DNA of 64,000 bases from an uncultured Latescibacterota bacterium (GTDB lineage: Bacteria; Latescibacterota; UBA2968): assembly GCA_958295785.1 (NCBI GenBank), contig OY282377.1:5210896-5274895 (forward strand), written 5' to 3'. The position numbers and the translations under genes were made by a program. Each line of letters opens with the position of its first letter. Positions within the stretch are counted from its first letter, which is position 1. Positions 24,720-33,645 of the stretch are shown piece by piece. The notes under the pieces are model-generated. The model saw only the letters and a list, made by a program, of their open reading frames with translations, was not told the DNA's origin and ran no database searches.

Positions 24720-25724
24720 TCACTGACCACTGATTCTCGCCTCGCGCGCACACTCGTTTTCCACTGCTTGGATCAGCGCGATGATGTAGCCGAATTGAAA
24801 TGCCCATGCCTGGGTCACGCGGCTCGACACGCCTTCGGGAGCTATATCGTCGGGATGGCGGGGCGCGTGGTCGGGCATCAGCATGTACGGATAGCCTGCG
24901 CGATACAAAATTTTTACAATCTGGTACATATTGACATCGCCTTCGTCGGGCCATGTCTCGCAAAAGTCGTGCAAGCCGCCGCGGATATTTCTGAAATGCA
25001 CATTGAAAATTTTATTCTTTTCCGCGAAATATTGAACGATAGGCGGGAGTTCTTCGGCGGGATTTTCCAAGCCTTCGGCGGCCACGCCACAGCAGAAATT
25101 GAACCCGTGATAGGGGCTATCGACCAGTTCGCTGAATCGCTTTAAGCCCTCAAAAACGGGATAATTCCACTTTTCGATGCCGTTGAGCACGGGTGCTGGC
25201 GGGTCGTTGAGGTGGCACGCCATCTGAATATTGTATTCCTCGGCCACGGGCATCATGCGATTGAGAAAGTACGCGGCCCGTTCAAATGCCTCTTCTCGGC
25301 TCACGCGCCCGATTTCGGTGAGCGCGTCATTGTCGTATTCGGCGAGCGAGAAGGTGCTATACGTTGTGCCGCCGCGACCCGGGGTGCGCCCGGTGCGTTG
25401 TACGAGACCGCCCGATGGCGCGCGCAAGACGCAGAAGTTGTAATTCAAGCCGCGCAACCCGGCCTTGCTCGCGTTTTCGATGTACTGACAAAATGTGTCG
25501 ATGTCGCGGTCGCGCTGCGGGTCTTTTGCCATGGGGATGCTGTCTATCGGCGGAACGTGAACCATTTCGAGTTCAACCCCATAAGCGGCGGCTTCTTCTC
25601 TATGCCGCATCAGGGTTTCCGCGTCCATGCCATCGACTGTGGCGTCAAAATGGGTCACGCCATGCCGGACGAGAAATTCCATCTCGATCTTCGAGGTGCC
25701 AAAATACTGCGTGCCGACATACAT
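24720..25724 (-). CDS. Mannonate dehydratase (UxuA)-like TIM-barrel enzyme
   Basis: 334 residues. UxuA hallmarks: MACHLNDPPAPV (metal His), FCCGVAAEG (metal Cys), VHFRNIRGGLHDFCETWPDE (metal His and Arg) and MLMPDHAPRHP (metal Asp). UxuA dehydrates D-mannonate to 2-keto-3-deoxygluconate. The chain is a little shorter than E. coli UxuA (394), and distant members act on other sugar acids or are general xylose-isomerase-like enzymes. No kdgK/kdgA neighbour is present. Confidence 0.82.
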   Translation of the reverse strand: MYVGTQYFGTSKIEMEFLVRHGVTHFDATVDGMDAETLMRHREEAAAYGVELEMVHVPPIDSIPMAKDPQRDRDIDTFCQYIENASKAGLRGLNYNFCVLRAPSGGLVQRTGRTPGRGGTTYSTFSLAEYDNDALTEIGRVSREEAFERAAYFLNRMMPVAEEYNIQMACHLNDPPAPVLNGIEKWNYPVFEGLKRFSELVDSPYHGFNFCCGVAAEGLENPAEELPPIVQYFAEKNKIFNVHFRNIRGGLHDFCETWPDEGDVNMYQIVKILYRAGYPYMLMPDHAPRHPDDIAPEGVSSRVTQAWAFQFGYIIALIQAVENECAREARISGQ

Positions 25725-25775
25725 GATTGATTCCTTTCAAAAAATTGAACCCCTGTTTCATTGATCTCACTTTTT

Positions 25776-25802
25776 CGGGCGGGCACGAGGGCCGCGCCCC
25801 TA
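25776..25802 (+). repeat. Palindromic element copy
   Basis: CGGGCGGGCACGAGGGCCGC then GCCCCTA, 65 bp before another copy in the same orientation; the two may have arisen by local duplication. Confidence 0.8.
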
Positions 25803-25839
25803 CCTGCCTTTGTGGTTGCCTTTTGCCTTTCGTCTATGA

Positions 25840-25880
25840 CGGGCGGGCACGGGGCCGCGCCCCTACGTTTCTATCCTCGC
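25840..25880 (+). repeat. Palindromic element copy with extended 3' tail
   Basis: CGGGCGGGCACGGGGCCGCG then CCCCTACG, continuing TTTCTATCCTCGC. The same tail follows the copy at 28768, and its reverse complement precedes the copy at 39065, so the repeat unit is longer than the palindrome. Confidence 0.8.
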
Positions 25881-25934
25881 ATCTTTCTTCGTGTTCTTCG
25901 TGGATCCATGTTCTTGTGGGGTTGCTTTTGCTTC

Positions 25935-27062
25935 TCACGCCCCAATCTGCAACAGGGCCTCGTTGAGTTTTTGGACGGTGTGGTCGATGTTTTGAAGTTT
26001 GTCCAAGCCGAACAGGCCGATGCGGAATGTCTGAAAATCTTCCGGCTCGTCGCATTGCAGTGGAACGCCCGCGGCGATTTGCAAGCCCACATCCATAAAT
26101 TTTTTGCCGGTGTGGATGTCGATATCGCCTGTGTAACTCACGATGACGCCCGGTGCTTGGAAGCCCGGGGCGGCCACGCTTTTGATGCCTTTGCGGGTCA
26201 ACAGGCCGCGAACTTTATCCCCGAGTTTTTGTTGGCGTGTGCGCGCGTTATCAAACCCCAGGGCTTCGGTTTCTCGCATCGCATCGCAAAAAACCGCGAG
26301 GGCATCGGTCGGCATAGTCGCGTGATACGCATGCCCGCCACCTTCGTAGGCTTCCATAATTTGAAGCCATTTGTGCAAATCGCAGGCAAAACTCGTGCTG
26401 GTGGTGGATTCGATGCGTTCGAGCGCGGCGGCACTGAGCATGACCAACGCACAACACGCGGCGGCACTCCAGCCTTTTTGCGGCGCGCTGATCAGGGCAT
26501 CAACCCCGCAGGCTTCCATATCTACCCACATCGCACCGGAGGCAATGCAGTCCAACACCAGCAGGCCGCCAACGGCGTGTATGGCATCTGCCACAGCGCG
26601 GATGTAGGCGTCGGGCAAGATGATGCCGGAGGCGGTTTCAACGTGTGGCGCGAAAACAAAATTCGGTTTTTCAGCCGCGATGGTCTGCACGACTTCTGCG
26701 ATGGGCGCGGGTGCAAACGGGGCGTGTTTGCCCTCGCTCACGCGCCGCGCTTTTAGGACAATGGACTGGGATGGAATATCGCCCATTTCGAAAATTTGCG
26801 TCCACCGGAAACTGAACCACCCGTTGCGAATCACGAGGCATTTCTTGGCGGTCGCAAATTGCCGCGCCACGGCTTCCATGCCAAACGTGCCACTGCCGGG
26901 AACGACGACAACCGCTTTGGCGCGGTACACTTTTTTCAGCGTGGCGGAAATATCTCGCATCACGCCTTGGAAGGATTGCGACATGTGGTTGAGCGCGCGG
27001 TCCGTATAGACGACGGAGTATTCCAAGAGTTTATCGGGATCATTGGGATATGAGGTTGACAT
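25935..27062 (-). CDS. Class-V aminotransferase (serine/alanine-glyoxylate aminotransferase-like)
   Basis: 375 residues from ATG 27062 (MSTSYPNDPDK), preferred to 27080 since GGGGGC lies just upstream. PLP-enzyme features: VVVPGSGTFGMEAVARQ, LLVLDCIASGAMWVDMEACG (PLP-binding Asp) and the Schiff-base Lys in ISAPQKGWSAAA. The family transfers amino groups between serine or alanine and glyoxylate or pyruvate. It is the last gene of a minus-strand run (methyltransferase, GH43-fold protein, aminotransferase) with gaps of 9 and 27 bp, so probably one operon. Confidence 0.88.
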   Translation of the reverse strand: MSTSYPNDPDKLLEYSVVYTDRALNHMSQSFQGVMRDISATLKKVYRAKAVVVVPGSGTFGMEAVARQFATAKKCLVIRNGWFSFRWTQIFEMGDIPSQSIVLKARRVSEGKHAPFAPAPIAEVVQTIAAEKPNFVFAPHVETASGIILPDAYIRAVADAIHAVGGLLVLDCIASGAMWVDMEACGVDALISAPQKGWSAAACCALVMLSAAALERIESTTSTSFACDLHKWLQIMEAYEGGGHAYHATMPTDALAVFCDAMRETEALGFDNARTRQQKLGDKVRGLLTRKGIKSVAAPGFQAPGVIVSYTGDIDIHTGKKFMDVGLQIAAGVPLQCDEPEDFQTFRIGLFGLDKLQNIDHTVQKLNEALLQIGA

Positions 27063-27089
27063 ATTCGCCCCCAAGCGCAATGGGTTGAT

Positions 27090-28058
27090 TTACAATTCCA
27101 CCTCGGCGATGGCAATGCCGCTTTCGCCAGCGACGGCATACAGCAAATAAATGTGGTCGTCCTCGACAAAAATGGCGGGATCGCGCAACTGGTTGACGTG
27201 CCCATAAGCCACGCTGCGAATCGAGGCTTCCAAAGGCGCGTCTGCCCCTTCCCAGGGATATTCTGGGCGCAAGACCTCTATCCCGTCGGTTGCGCGCCAA
27301 TTTTGCCAGTCGCCCGAGAGGTCGATCTCACTGAGCAAAATGCGTTCGGGCACATCCCCCACCTGCGTCCAGAACACGTAGAGCGCGTGCCCTCGCTTTA
27401 ACAGCGCGGCGTGTCGCATGTTGCGGTTAAAGAGCAACGGGCCTTCTTCAAAATGAGAGAACCCATCCACTGACCGATAAAATTGACCCGGCATTGCCAT
27501 GCCGTAAAGTTGACCCGCGTGCCGAAAAACCCTGAGATAGCTTTTGGCAAAGGTCTGCGGTCGCGCCCGAAACGCGATGCCATCGTCAGATGTGGCGACG
27601 CGACTGACTTGTTGCCCGAGCCCTTCAAGCCCGTGAAAATACATGACAATGGTCCGCGTCGCGTGATCGACGTGTACATCGGGGGACGCAATATGCGGTG
27701 TGGTCACTTCTGTCAACAGGTCGTGCGACAGCTTTTGATCGCCTTTTTCCGCACGCCACTGCGCCCTGAGGTGCTCGAGGTCTTTTTCGGATGCGATCAG
27801 CGGCTGTGTGGGAAAATGCGAGTCCGCGAGTTGCAGCGCGCCAGGCGGATGGATTTGCCATGGCCCGCGCAGGTCGTCTGCATAAGCGAGGCGAATATAG
27901 CTGCCTTTGTGATCGGCAAAATACAGGTAATACGCGCCGAGCGGGTCGGCCACCCAATCCGGCACGCGGATCGGGGAAGGCCCCTGAATATTCTGCCCAA
28001 TGCTCGCGTGCAAATTGGGGGTAATAATGGGCGCGTCGCAAAGGCGCGTAACACGCAT
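27090..28058 (-). CDS. Five-bladed beta-propeller (GH43-fold) hypothetical protein
   Basis: 322 residues without a signal peptide. Repeated blade-like motifs: GAYYLYFADHKGSYIRLAYA, VMYFHGLEGLGQQVSRVATS, YVFWTQVGDVPERILLSEID and HIYLLYAVAGESGIAIAEVE. These W/Y-rich strands, each ending in a small-residue turn, resemble the GH43/GH32/GH130 furanosidase-like propeller. Catalytic acids of GH43 cannot be assigned with confidence, so enzyme activity is uncertain. Packed between methyltransferase and aminotransferase genes. Confidence 0.65.
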   Translation of the reverse strand: MRVTRLCDAPIITPNLHASIGQNIQGPSPIRVPDWVADPLGAYYLYFADHKGSYIRLAYADDLRGPWQIHPPGALQLADSHFPTQPLIASEKDLEHLRAQWRAEKGDQKLSHDLLTEVTTPHIASPDVHVDHATRTIVMYFHGLEGLGQQVSRVATSDDGIAFRARPQTFAKSYLRVFRHAGQLYGMAMPGQFYRSVDGFSHFEEGPLLFNRNMRHAALLKRGHALYVFWTQVGDVPERILLSEIDLSGDWQNWRATDGIEVLRPEYPWEGADAPLEASIRSVAYGHVNQLRDPAIFVEDDHIYLLYAVAGESGIAIAEVEL

Positions 28059-28067
28059 GGCGATTCC

Positions 28068-28715
28068 TCATTTGTAAATTAAAATCACATCCGCGCCGAT
28101 GAACTCGACCTTTGATCGCCAGAGATTGCCCAGCCATTCAAAGGTCGCTCGGGAAAAAAAACAAATGTGCGTGGGGTCTCTTTTGTAATGCCAATTTTCA
28201 AATGCGGCGCAATCGGTTGCGAGCTTGGTCATCGCGCCCAATATGCCGCCCGGTTTGACGAGGCGATAAAGCCTTTGCAACTCAAATTGGGGATCGCGCA
28301 AATGTTCGACGACTTCGGTCGCGGTGACAAAATCGTACGCACGCTGAAAGACCCGGGGATTGCGCGCATAAAATTTGTCGTATAGATCGACGACATAGCC
28401 GCATTCTCGAAACATAGCGGACAACGTGGGACCGGGGCCGCATCCAAAATCCAAACCGCACGCGCCCTTGCGAAGACGCGCTTGGAGCGGGTTGTAAAGC
28501 CGCGATAAAAATGCCCTGTATCGCGGATCAGCGGGATCGTTGTCGTGCAAATCGTACCGCTGTTTTTCTTTTTCATCCGACAGGTGAAACATTGCGGGCA
28601 CAAAGACCAGCGCGCATGTTGGGCAACTCAGATAGTCCCGAAATTGATCGCTGAAATAGGGCGTTGTGTTTTCGCCCTTGCAAAGCGGACAGATATTGGC
28701 TGGCGCGTTGTGCAT
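28068..28715 (-). CDS. Class I SAM-dependent methyltransferase with zinc-binding N-terminus
   Basis: 215 residues. The N-terminus has two CxxC pairs (CPLC at 9-12 and CPTC at 31-34), a zinc ribbon. The SAM-binding motif is GLDFGCGPGPTL, followed by DLYDKFY and FVTATEVVEHLRDP (motif III) and LYRLVKPGGILGAMT. This layout (zinc ribbon plus Methyltransf_23) is common in cell-surface or secondary-metabolite biosynthesis. First gene of the three-gene minus-strand run. Confidence 0.85.
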   Translation of the reverse strand: MHNAPANICPLCKGENTTPYFSDQFRDYLSCPTCALVFVPAMFHLSDEKEKQRYDLHDNDPADPRYRAFLSRLYNPLQARLRKGACGLDFGCGPGPTLSAMFRECGYVVDLYDKFYARNPRVFQRAYDFVTATEVVEHLRDPQFELQRLYRLVKPGGILGAMTKLATDCAAFENWHYKRDPTHICFFSRATFEWLGNLWRSKVEFIGADVILIYK

Positions 28716-28767
28716 CGGAATATTCGCCGATTACTCGCGGGGAGGAGGCCTCTATTATCTTGCCTTT

Positions 28768-28810
28768 TCGGGCGGGCACGGGGGCCGCGCCCCTACGTTT
28801 CTATCCTCGC
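28768..28810 (+). repeat. Palindromic element copy with extended tail
   Basis: TCGGGCGGGCACGGGGGCCG then CGCCCCTACG and the TTTCTATCCTCGC tail, nearly identical to 25840-25880. Confidence 0.85.
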
Positions 28811-28950
28811 GTTTCGCGGTTGGCGCGAAATCTCATTGTTTTTCACGCGGAAACAGAATATCATGAGGCGATGATTGTCGGCGGAACGGTCCCGCAAGCG
28901 TAAAGGTAACCATTTATTTTTTTTTTACAACCCCCAAAACGGAGGACCCC

Positions 28951-30579
28951 ATGACCGGTTACGACGCAATGGCAAAAGTGCTCAAAGCAGAAGGCGTCGA
29001 TTTTTTGGTCGCATTTCCCCATCAAACCCTCATTGAAGTTGCGGCAAAAGCGGGGATTACCCCCATTATTTGTCGGCAGGAACGCGCGGGCGTCAACATC
29101 GCGGATGGCTTCAGCCGGGTTTCCAATGGGCGAAAATTTGGCGTTTTCACCATGCAACAAGGCCCGGGCGCGGAAAATGCCTTTGGCGGCGTGGCGCAGG
29201 CGTATGCGGATTCGGTGCCGGTGTTGCACTTGCCCGGCGGGGAACCGCTCTCGCGGCAAGGCATTCACCCCACCTTTGAAGCCGTGCGGAATTACCGTCA
29301 CGTTACCAAATGGGCCGCGCAAATCTACGCGCCGGAAGACATTCCCGCGATGATGCGCCGTGCGGTCGTGCAGATGAAGAGCGGGCGTTTGGGGCCCGTA
29401 TTGTTGGAGATGCCCAAAGAGGCGATGGCCGTCGAATATCCCGCGGAGGATATTGCGTACACGCCGGTTCGGATTCGGCGTTCTGTCGCTGCCTCCGAAG
29501 ACGTGCGCGATCTGGTCGCACACCTCCTCAAAGCGTCGCGCCCGGTGATTGCCGCGGGGCAGGGCGTGTTGTACGCAGAGGCGAGTGAGGAGTTGATCGC
29601 ATTTGCCGAGTTGACCGACATTCCCGTGATGACGACCCTCGCGGGCAAAAGCGCGTTTCCGGAAACGCATCCCCTCGCGCTGGGCACGGGCGGATTGACG
29701 CGCCCTTTGATGGTCGTGCGTTTTCTCGATGAGGCGGATTTTGTGCTGGGCATTGGCACGAGTTTTACGCGCAACACTTTTACCACGCCGATGCCGGACG
29801 GGGTTCTCTTGGGGCAAGTGACGAATTGCGCCGAGGATATGGGCAAGGATTACGATGTTGTCGCAGGCGCGGTCGGCGATGCAAAATTGGTTTTGCAACA
29901 GTTGATCGAAGAGGCCAAGCGGCAGATCGGCGCGGGCGGACGCGATACGGGTGCGGCGGCGCGAGTCGCTGTTGTGCGCGATGAATTTGCCGCGCAATGG
30001 GAACCGCGCTTTGCGTCTGAGGAAGTGCCCATCAATCCCTATCGGGTCATTCGGGAATTGGAAAACGCGGTTGATGTTGCCAACACGATCATCACGCACG
30101 ACTCGGGCTATCCGCGCGATCAACTGGTGCCCATGTGGAAACCCATTGCCCCGCGCGGGTACTTGGGCTGGGGCAAATCGACCCAACTCGGATATAGTTT
30201 GGGCTTGTCGCTGGGCGCGAAACTGGCCGCGCCCGAGAAGCAGGTGATCAATTTGATGGGCGATGCGGCGTTTGGCATGGCGGGGTTGGATTTGGAGACG
30301 GCGGTGCGTGCGGAAATTCCCATTTTGACCGTTGTGCTCAACAACGGCGTGATGACCAAATACGACTCGCACATGCCTTATGCGTCAGACCGCTTTGGCA
30401 TCAACGAGTTGGGCGGCAACTACACCCAAGTCGCCAAAGGATTGGGCACGCACGCCGAGCGCGTGGATCTGCCCATTGAACTCGCGCCCGCAATTCAACG
30501 CGCCCTCGCCGCGAATCGCAACGGCAAACCCGCTGTCCTCGAAGTGCTGACCAAGGCCGAGGAAAATGTCCCGCGGTGA
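28951..30579 (+). CDS. Thiamine-diphosphate-dependent enzyme of the acetolactate-synthase/benzoylformate-decarboxylase fold
   Basis: 542 residues, three ThDP-enzyme domains. The catalytic Glu is in CRQERAGVNIADGFSR (~residue 49), followed by FTMQQGPGAENAFGG; the Mg/ThDP motif is GDAAFGMAGLDLETAV...LNNGVMTKY (~436-470). It is a stand-alone large subunit; no ilvN-type regulatory gene follows. Acetolactate synthase, glyoxylate carboligase or a 2-oxoacid decarboxylase are all possible; residues around the active site do not settle it. ACGGAGG lies 6-7 nt before ATG. Confidence 0.85.
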   Translation: MTGYDAMAKVLKAEGVDFLVAFPHQTLIEVAAKAGITPIICRQERAGVNIADGFSRVSNGRKFGVFTMQQGPGAENAFGGVAQAYADSVPVLHLPGGEPLSRQGIHPTFEAVRNYRHVTKWAAQIYAPEDIPAMMRRAVVQMKSGRLGPVLLEMPKEAMAVEYPAEDIAYTPVRIRRSVAASEDVRDLVAHLLKASRPVIAAGQGVLYAEASEELIAFAELTDIPVMTTLAGKSAFPETHPLALGTGGLTRPLMVVRFLDEADFVLGIGTSFTRNTFTTPMPDGVLLGQVTNCAEDMGKDYDVVAGAVGDAKLVLQQLIEEAKRQIGAGGRDTGAAARVAVVRDEFAAQWEPRFASEEVPINPYRVIRELENAVDVANTIITHDSGYPRDQLVPMWKPIAPRGYLGWGKSTQLGYSLGLSLGAKLAAPEKQVINLMGDAAFGMAGLDLETAVRAEIPILTVVLNNGVMTKYDSHMPYASDRFGINELGGNYTQVAKGLGTHAERVDLPIELAPAIQRALAANRNGKPAVLEVLTKAEENVPR

Positions 30580-30727
30580 ACGGGGCGAAGGACTCGTTTT
30601 GCCGATGGCTGAAAATCAACTTTTAGCCCTCAGTCCCCCGCTGGTCGCTTGGGAACTGAGGGCAGGGGATAACGCACACGGCAAAGCAGGGCGAGATAGG
30701 GAACGCACGAACCATGAGGCGAGCGAC

Positions 30728-31066
30728 ATGTTTGAAACGGCTATCCTCGACAGAACGCTAAAATCACAGCGCGAACTGAGAAATCAGGAGCGCGTCGCGT
30801 TGATTGGGCGGGTGGCCGTTGCGTTGCGCGTTTGCCGAGACGAGCATGGCCTGCGCGAGGCATGGATCGTTGGGTCGCTACTTTTTGCAGATCGATGGGA
30901 TGAGATGTCCGATGTCGATGTGGCGATTGGCGGGGCTTCGGATCGCGTTTTGGATGTGATGCGAATCGTGGAAGATGCCGTTGCGCGGGATGTCGATGTG
31001 ATTGACTTGGATTTGCACATGGCTGCGGACCGCTTTCGGCGGCGAGGAATGAAAATCTATGGATGA
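30728..31066 (+). CDS. MntA-like minimal nucleotidyltransferase (antitoxin)
   Basis: 112 residues from ATG 30728; the longer frame from 30566 is spacer. The catalytic segment AWIVGSLLFADRWDEMSDVD keeps G-S and D-x-D but with 11 rather than 10 residues between, a slight departure from the MntA pattern GSx10DxD. The third acidic residue is likely in VDVIDLDLH. It overlaps the HEPN gene by 8 bp (ATGGATGA). In MntA/HepT pairs the nucleotidyltransferase silences HepT by AMPylating the Tyr of its RNase motif. Confidence 0.82.
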   Translation: MFETAILDRTLKSQRELRNQERVALIGRVAVALRVCRDEHGLREAWIVGSLLFADRWDEMSDVDVAIGGASDRVLDVMRIVEDAVARDVDVIDLDLHMAADRFRRRGMKIYG

Positions 31067-31526
31067 AGCCCGATACGCCCTTTTGAAGGCCGATGTGGAT
31101 GATCTCTGCCAGCAGGTCGATCAGGTGTATGCGCGCATTGAGGCGCGGCGTTCCCAGTTTGTCAATCGGGCTGAAAGCCTCGACAGCATGGGCTACCAAC
31201 TCCACAACCTCTATTGCGCCTTTGAGCAGGTGTTTGAAGTGATCGCCCAGTTTTTTGAGAATCATATCGCGGGCGAACGCTATCACACGGATTTGTTGCG
31301 CCGAATGCGCCTGACGATTGAGGGCATTCGCCCGGCATGGATATCCGAGGAGGCATTTATCCTCTTGGATGAATTGCGCCGATTCCGCCATTTTTTTCGA
31401 CATGCGTACGTTTTGGAATTGCAATTTGAAAAACTCGCGCATCTCGTGGAAGTTGCCGTGCAGTTGCGGGACGTTTTCCGACATGACCGCGAACTATTTT
31501 TTGCAAAATTGAAGCCATCAAAATGA
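31059..31526 (+). CDS. HepT-like HEPN ribonuclease toxin
   Basis: 155 residues. Near residue 110 the segment RFRHFFRHAYVLEL contains R-H-F-F-R-H-A-Y, an exact R-x4-H-x-Y motif of HepT toxins, with the Arg and His as RNase residues and the Tyr as the AMP acceptor. The preceding LDELRRF helix and the N-terminal coiled region fit the all-helical HEPN fold. Paired with the MNT gene just upstream; together they make a plausible functional TA or abortive-infection module. Confidence 0.82.
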   Translation: MDEARYALLKADVDDLCQQVDQVYARIEARRSQFVNRAESLDSMGYQLHNLYCAFEQVFEVIAQFFENHIAGERYHTDLLRRMRLTIEGIRPAWISEEAFILLDELRRFRHFFRHAYVLELQFEKLAHLVEVAVQLRDVFRHDRELFFAKLKPSK

Positions 31527-31548
31527 ATCGGTTTGATGGCTTTGCTTT
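31512..31548 (+). terminator. Hairpin terminator overlapping the hepT-like stop
   Basis: AAGCCATCAAA at 31512-31522 pairs with TTTGATGGCTT at 31532-31542 and is followed by TGCTTTTC. The left arm lies inside the last codons of the HEPN gene. It separates the TA pair from the AAA gene that starts 16 bp later. Confidence 0.7.
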
Positions 31549-31563
31549 TCTCGAGGCGACCCC

Positions 31564-32844
31564 ATGTATTATTTCTATGATTTCAAAGGATTCAAACAGG
31601 TCGGCATTGACCTGTTGCGGCCGTTCACACTTCTGATTGGGCCAAATGGGTCGGGGAAGACCAACGTCATCGAAGCAATTGAGTTGCTTTCCTTTGTCGC
31701 ACGGGGTCAGTCCCTCTATGAAATTGCCGATGTCGGTCACGCTGCGACGGGTCTCCAGATCCGAGGAGGCCTTCAGGCTTGTGGCCGAACGGGCCTGGAT
31801 ATTTTTAAGCTGAGATTCAAGGCTAGCGTAAAGCTCGACAGTGCGTTCAAGCCCGTCGCCTACGAACTTTACATTTGCACCAAACCGCATCCTCAGATAC
31901 TGCGCGAGGAGTTGATATTCGATGGCCGCACAATCTACGAAACGTTGCCCAAGAATCCCAAATCAGCATCGCGTGACTTAGCGGTGCGATATGACAACTT
32001 TGCTCGTGGCGGCAGAAAACCTCAAACAGCGGCTTCATCAGAGCGTTCTGTCCTATCTCAGTATCGAGAAATCGCAGAAAAAAATCTCAACCTCAAAAAG
32101 TGCGTTCAGTTGGTGCGTATCATCACGCACCACTTGCAGGCTTCATTCGTATTTGATCCCAATCCAAAGTTAATGCACGGCTACGAGCGGATCGGCAACA
32201 GCGTTCTCTCGCGGGATGGCGCGAACCTGTCGGCGGTGCTTTACGCGCTTTCCGTTGGAGACGAAGCCGAGCGAGAATCGTTGGCTCGGCTACTATCTCA
32301 AATCCGTCAGCTTCCAGACGAGCCGTACGAAGATTTCAACTTTACGACTACCGATCTCGGCGATGTGATTTTCGGTCTGCGCGAAAGAACGGGTTACATT
32401 GTGGATGCCCGATCATTGTCAGATGGCACCTTGCGAACGCTCGCTATTTTGACGGCCTTGGAGACAGTCCAAAAAGGTTCGCGTGTTATTGTGGAAGAGT
32501 TTGACAATGGACTTCATCCAAGTCGGGTCGGCATTTTGACCTCCGCAATAGGGGAAGTGATCAAACGCCGCAACCTGCGCGTACTCGTTACAACCCATAA
32601 TCCTGCGACCATGAACAATTTGACTGCTGAACAGATAAAGGGGGTCGTTCTCTGTACTTGGAGTAAGGAAAAGGAAGCCGCTGATCTGGTGGATTTGATG
32701 AGCTTGCCGAGATCCGATGAACTTCTCGAGCGCGGGCAATTGGGGGATCTCGTGTCGCGCCGCGTCCTCGAGCAATATCTCGCGCCAGAGTTTGAGGAAC
32801 GGCGACGTCAAAAGATGCTGGCGTGGGTTGAGGCTTTGCCATGA
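31564..32844 (+). CDS. AAA ATPase (AAA_15/AAA_21, RecF/OLD-like), first gene of an ATPase-PIN pair
   Basis: 426 residues. Walker A GPNGSGKTN (~29-37), ABC-type signature SLSDGTLRTLAIL (~285-297), Walker B VIVEEFDNGLHPSR (~310-323) and H-loop VTTHNPATMNN. This is the SMC/RecF/OLD-like ATPase architecture with a short helical insert and no TOPRIM or nuclease domain of its own. Such ATPases in defence loci sense invaders and control a separate nuclease; the PIN gene 98 bp downstream could be it. The association with PIN is inference from adjacency. Confidence 0.85.
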   Translation: MYYFYDFKGFKQVGIDLLRPFTLLIGPNGSGKTNVIEAIELLSFVARGQSLYEIADVGHAATGLQIRGGLQACGRTGLDIFKLRFKASVKLDSAFKPVAYELYICTKPHPQILREELIFDGRTIYETLPKNPKSASRDLAVRYDNFARGGRKPQTAASSERSVLSQYREIAEKNLNLKKCVQLVRIITHHLQASFVFDPNPKLMHGYERIGNSVLSRDGANLSAVLYALSVGDEAERESLARLLSQIRQLPDEPYEDFNFTTTDLGDVIFGLRERTGYIVDARSLSDGTLRTLAILTALETVQKGSRVIVEEFDNGLHPSRVGILTSAIGEVIKRRNLRVLVTTHNPATMNNLTAEQIKGVVLCTWSKEKEAADLVDLMSLPRSDELLERGQLGDLVSRRVLEQYLAPEFEERRRQKMLAWVEALP

Positions 32845-32942
32845 ATGCGTTGCAGGTTGAATAAGACTACGAAACACGCGGAGCGGTTTTCAACGTGTCG
32901 CTGTCCAGACACGTTCAATACGCGAAATTGAGGAACTATAAC

Positions 32943-33440
32943 ATGAATGCGCCGCAGGTTTATGTGATCGATACGAGCTACTTACTGGAACTGTTTGCCG
33001 TTCCCGGTTGCTCTACCAAAGAAGCGGTTGATGAGATAAGAAGCCGCTTCGCCGACGCGGTCAAGCGTAGCGCACGGCTATACCTTACTGTGCCATCTAT
33101 ATACGAGTTGGCAAACCACATTTCCCATGTCCCTAACGGCAACGTGCGGTTGTCATTGGCCAAGCGGTTGCGAGATGACGTCTTATCTAGCCTTGAAGAA
33201 GGTGTACCGTGGACGATTGTCCCCTCCCAACAACTCAGTGCTTTTAAGAAATTGGTCGTGAGCTTTGTGGACAATCACATCCTTGGAGGCATTGATTTAA
33301 GCGACAGCACCTTAATTGACGAAGCCCGCAGACTCAAGGACACCACCTATCGGAGTCCGTGGCGAGTGCATATCTGGACCAAGGACAAGAGACTGAAAGC
33401 GAGGGAGCCTGACAGTGAGCCTCGGGCTTACCTCGGATGA
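32943..33440 (+). CDS. PIN-domain nuclease-like protein
   Basis: 165 residues from ATG 32943 (MNAPQVYVIDTSYLLELF). PIN acidic residues are readable: D in YVIDTSYLL, E in VPSIYELANHI, D in LIDEARRLKD and D in WTKDKRLKA. Length is longer than VapC (~130), nearer to stand-alone PIN nucleases. No small antitoxin gene precedes; the upstream neighbour is the AAA ATPase. RNase activity needs Mg; target unknown. Confidence 0.75.
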   Translation: MNAPQVYVIDTSYLLELFAVPGCSTKEAVDEIRSRFADAVKRSARLYLTVPSIYELANHISHVPNGNVRLSLAKRLRDDVLSSLEEGVPWTIVPSQQLSAFKKLVVSFVDNHILGGIDLSDSTLIDEARRLKDTTYRSPWRVHIWTKDKRLKAREPDSEPRAYLG

Positions 33441-33546
33441 ACGGTATAACAACAACAGGATTCTATGAACCAAAAGACCATCTTTTTTGGGTAATCGAGA
33501 CAATCTGTCGATTATTCAGTTACGTACCGCCAATAACCTGTACACC

Positions 33547-33605
33547 CCAATTCCTCATTCCTCCCTGATGGGAGGCAGGATACGGACAACTTGAAAGCAA
33601 ATTGG
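33547..33605 (+). repeat. Left arm of ~58-bp inverted repeat flanking glnK-amtB
   Basis: Begins CCAATTCCTCATTCCTCCCT and ends CAACTTGAAAGCAAATTGG. The reverse complement recurs at 35718-35777 with about two differences. Each arm also has its own short hairpin, CCTCCC-TGAT-GGGAGG, and CCAATT...AATTGG ends. Confidence 0.9.
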
Positions 33606-33645
33606 TATAACTCCCAACTCGCGTCCGGCCCTACAGCCCTACAGC

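Noticed and set aside
28951-30579. Naming the ThDP enzyme ilvB
   Set aside because: No ilvN or ilvC neighbour, short chain (542 residues) and no diagnostic acetolactate-synthase-specific motif that I can point to; only the broad family is safe.
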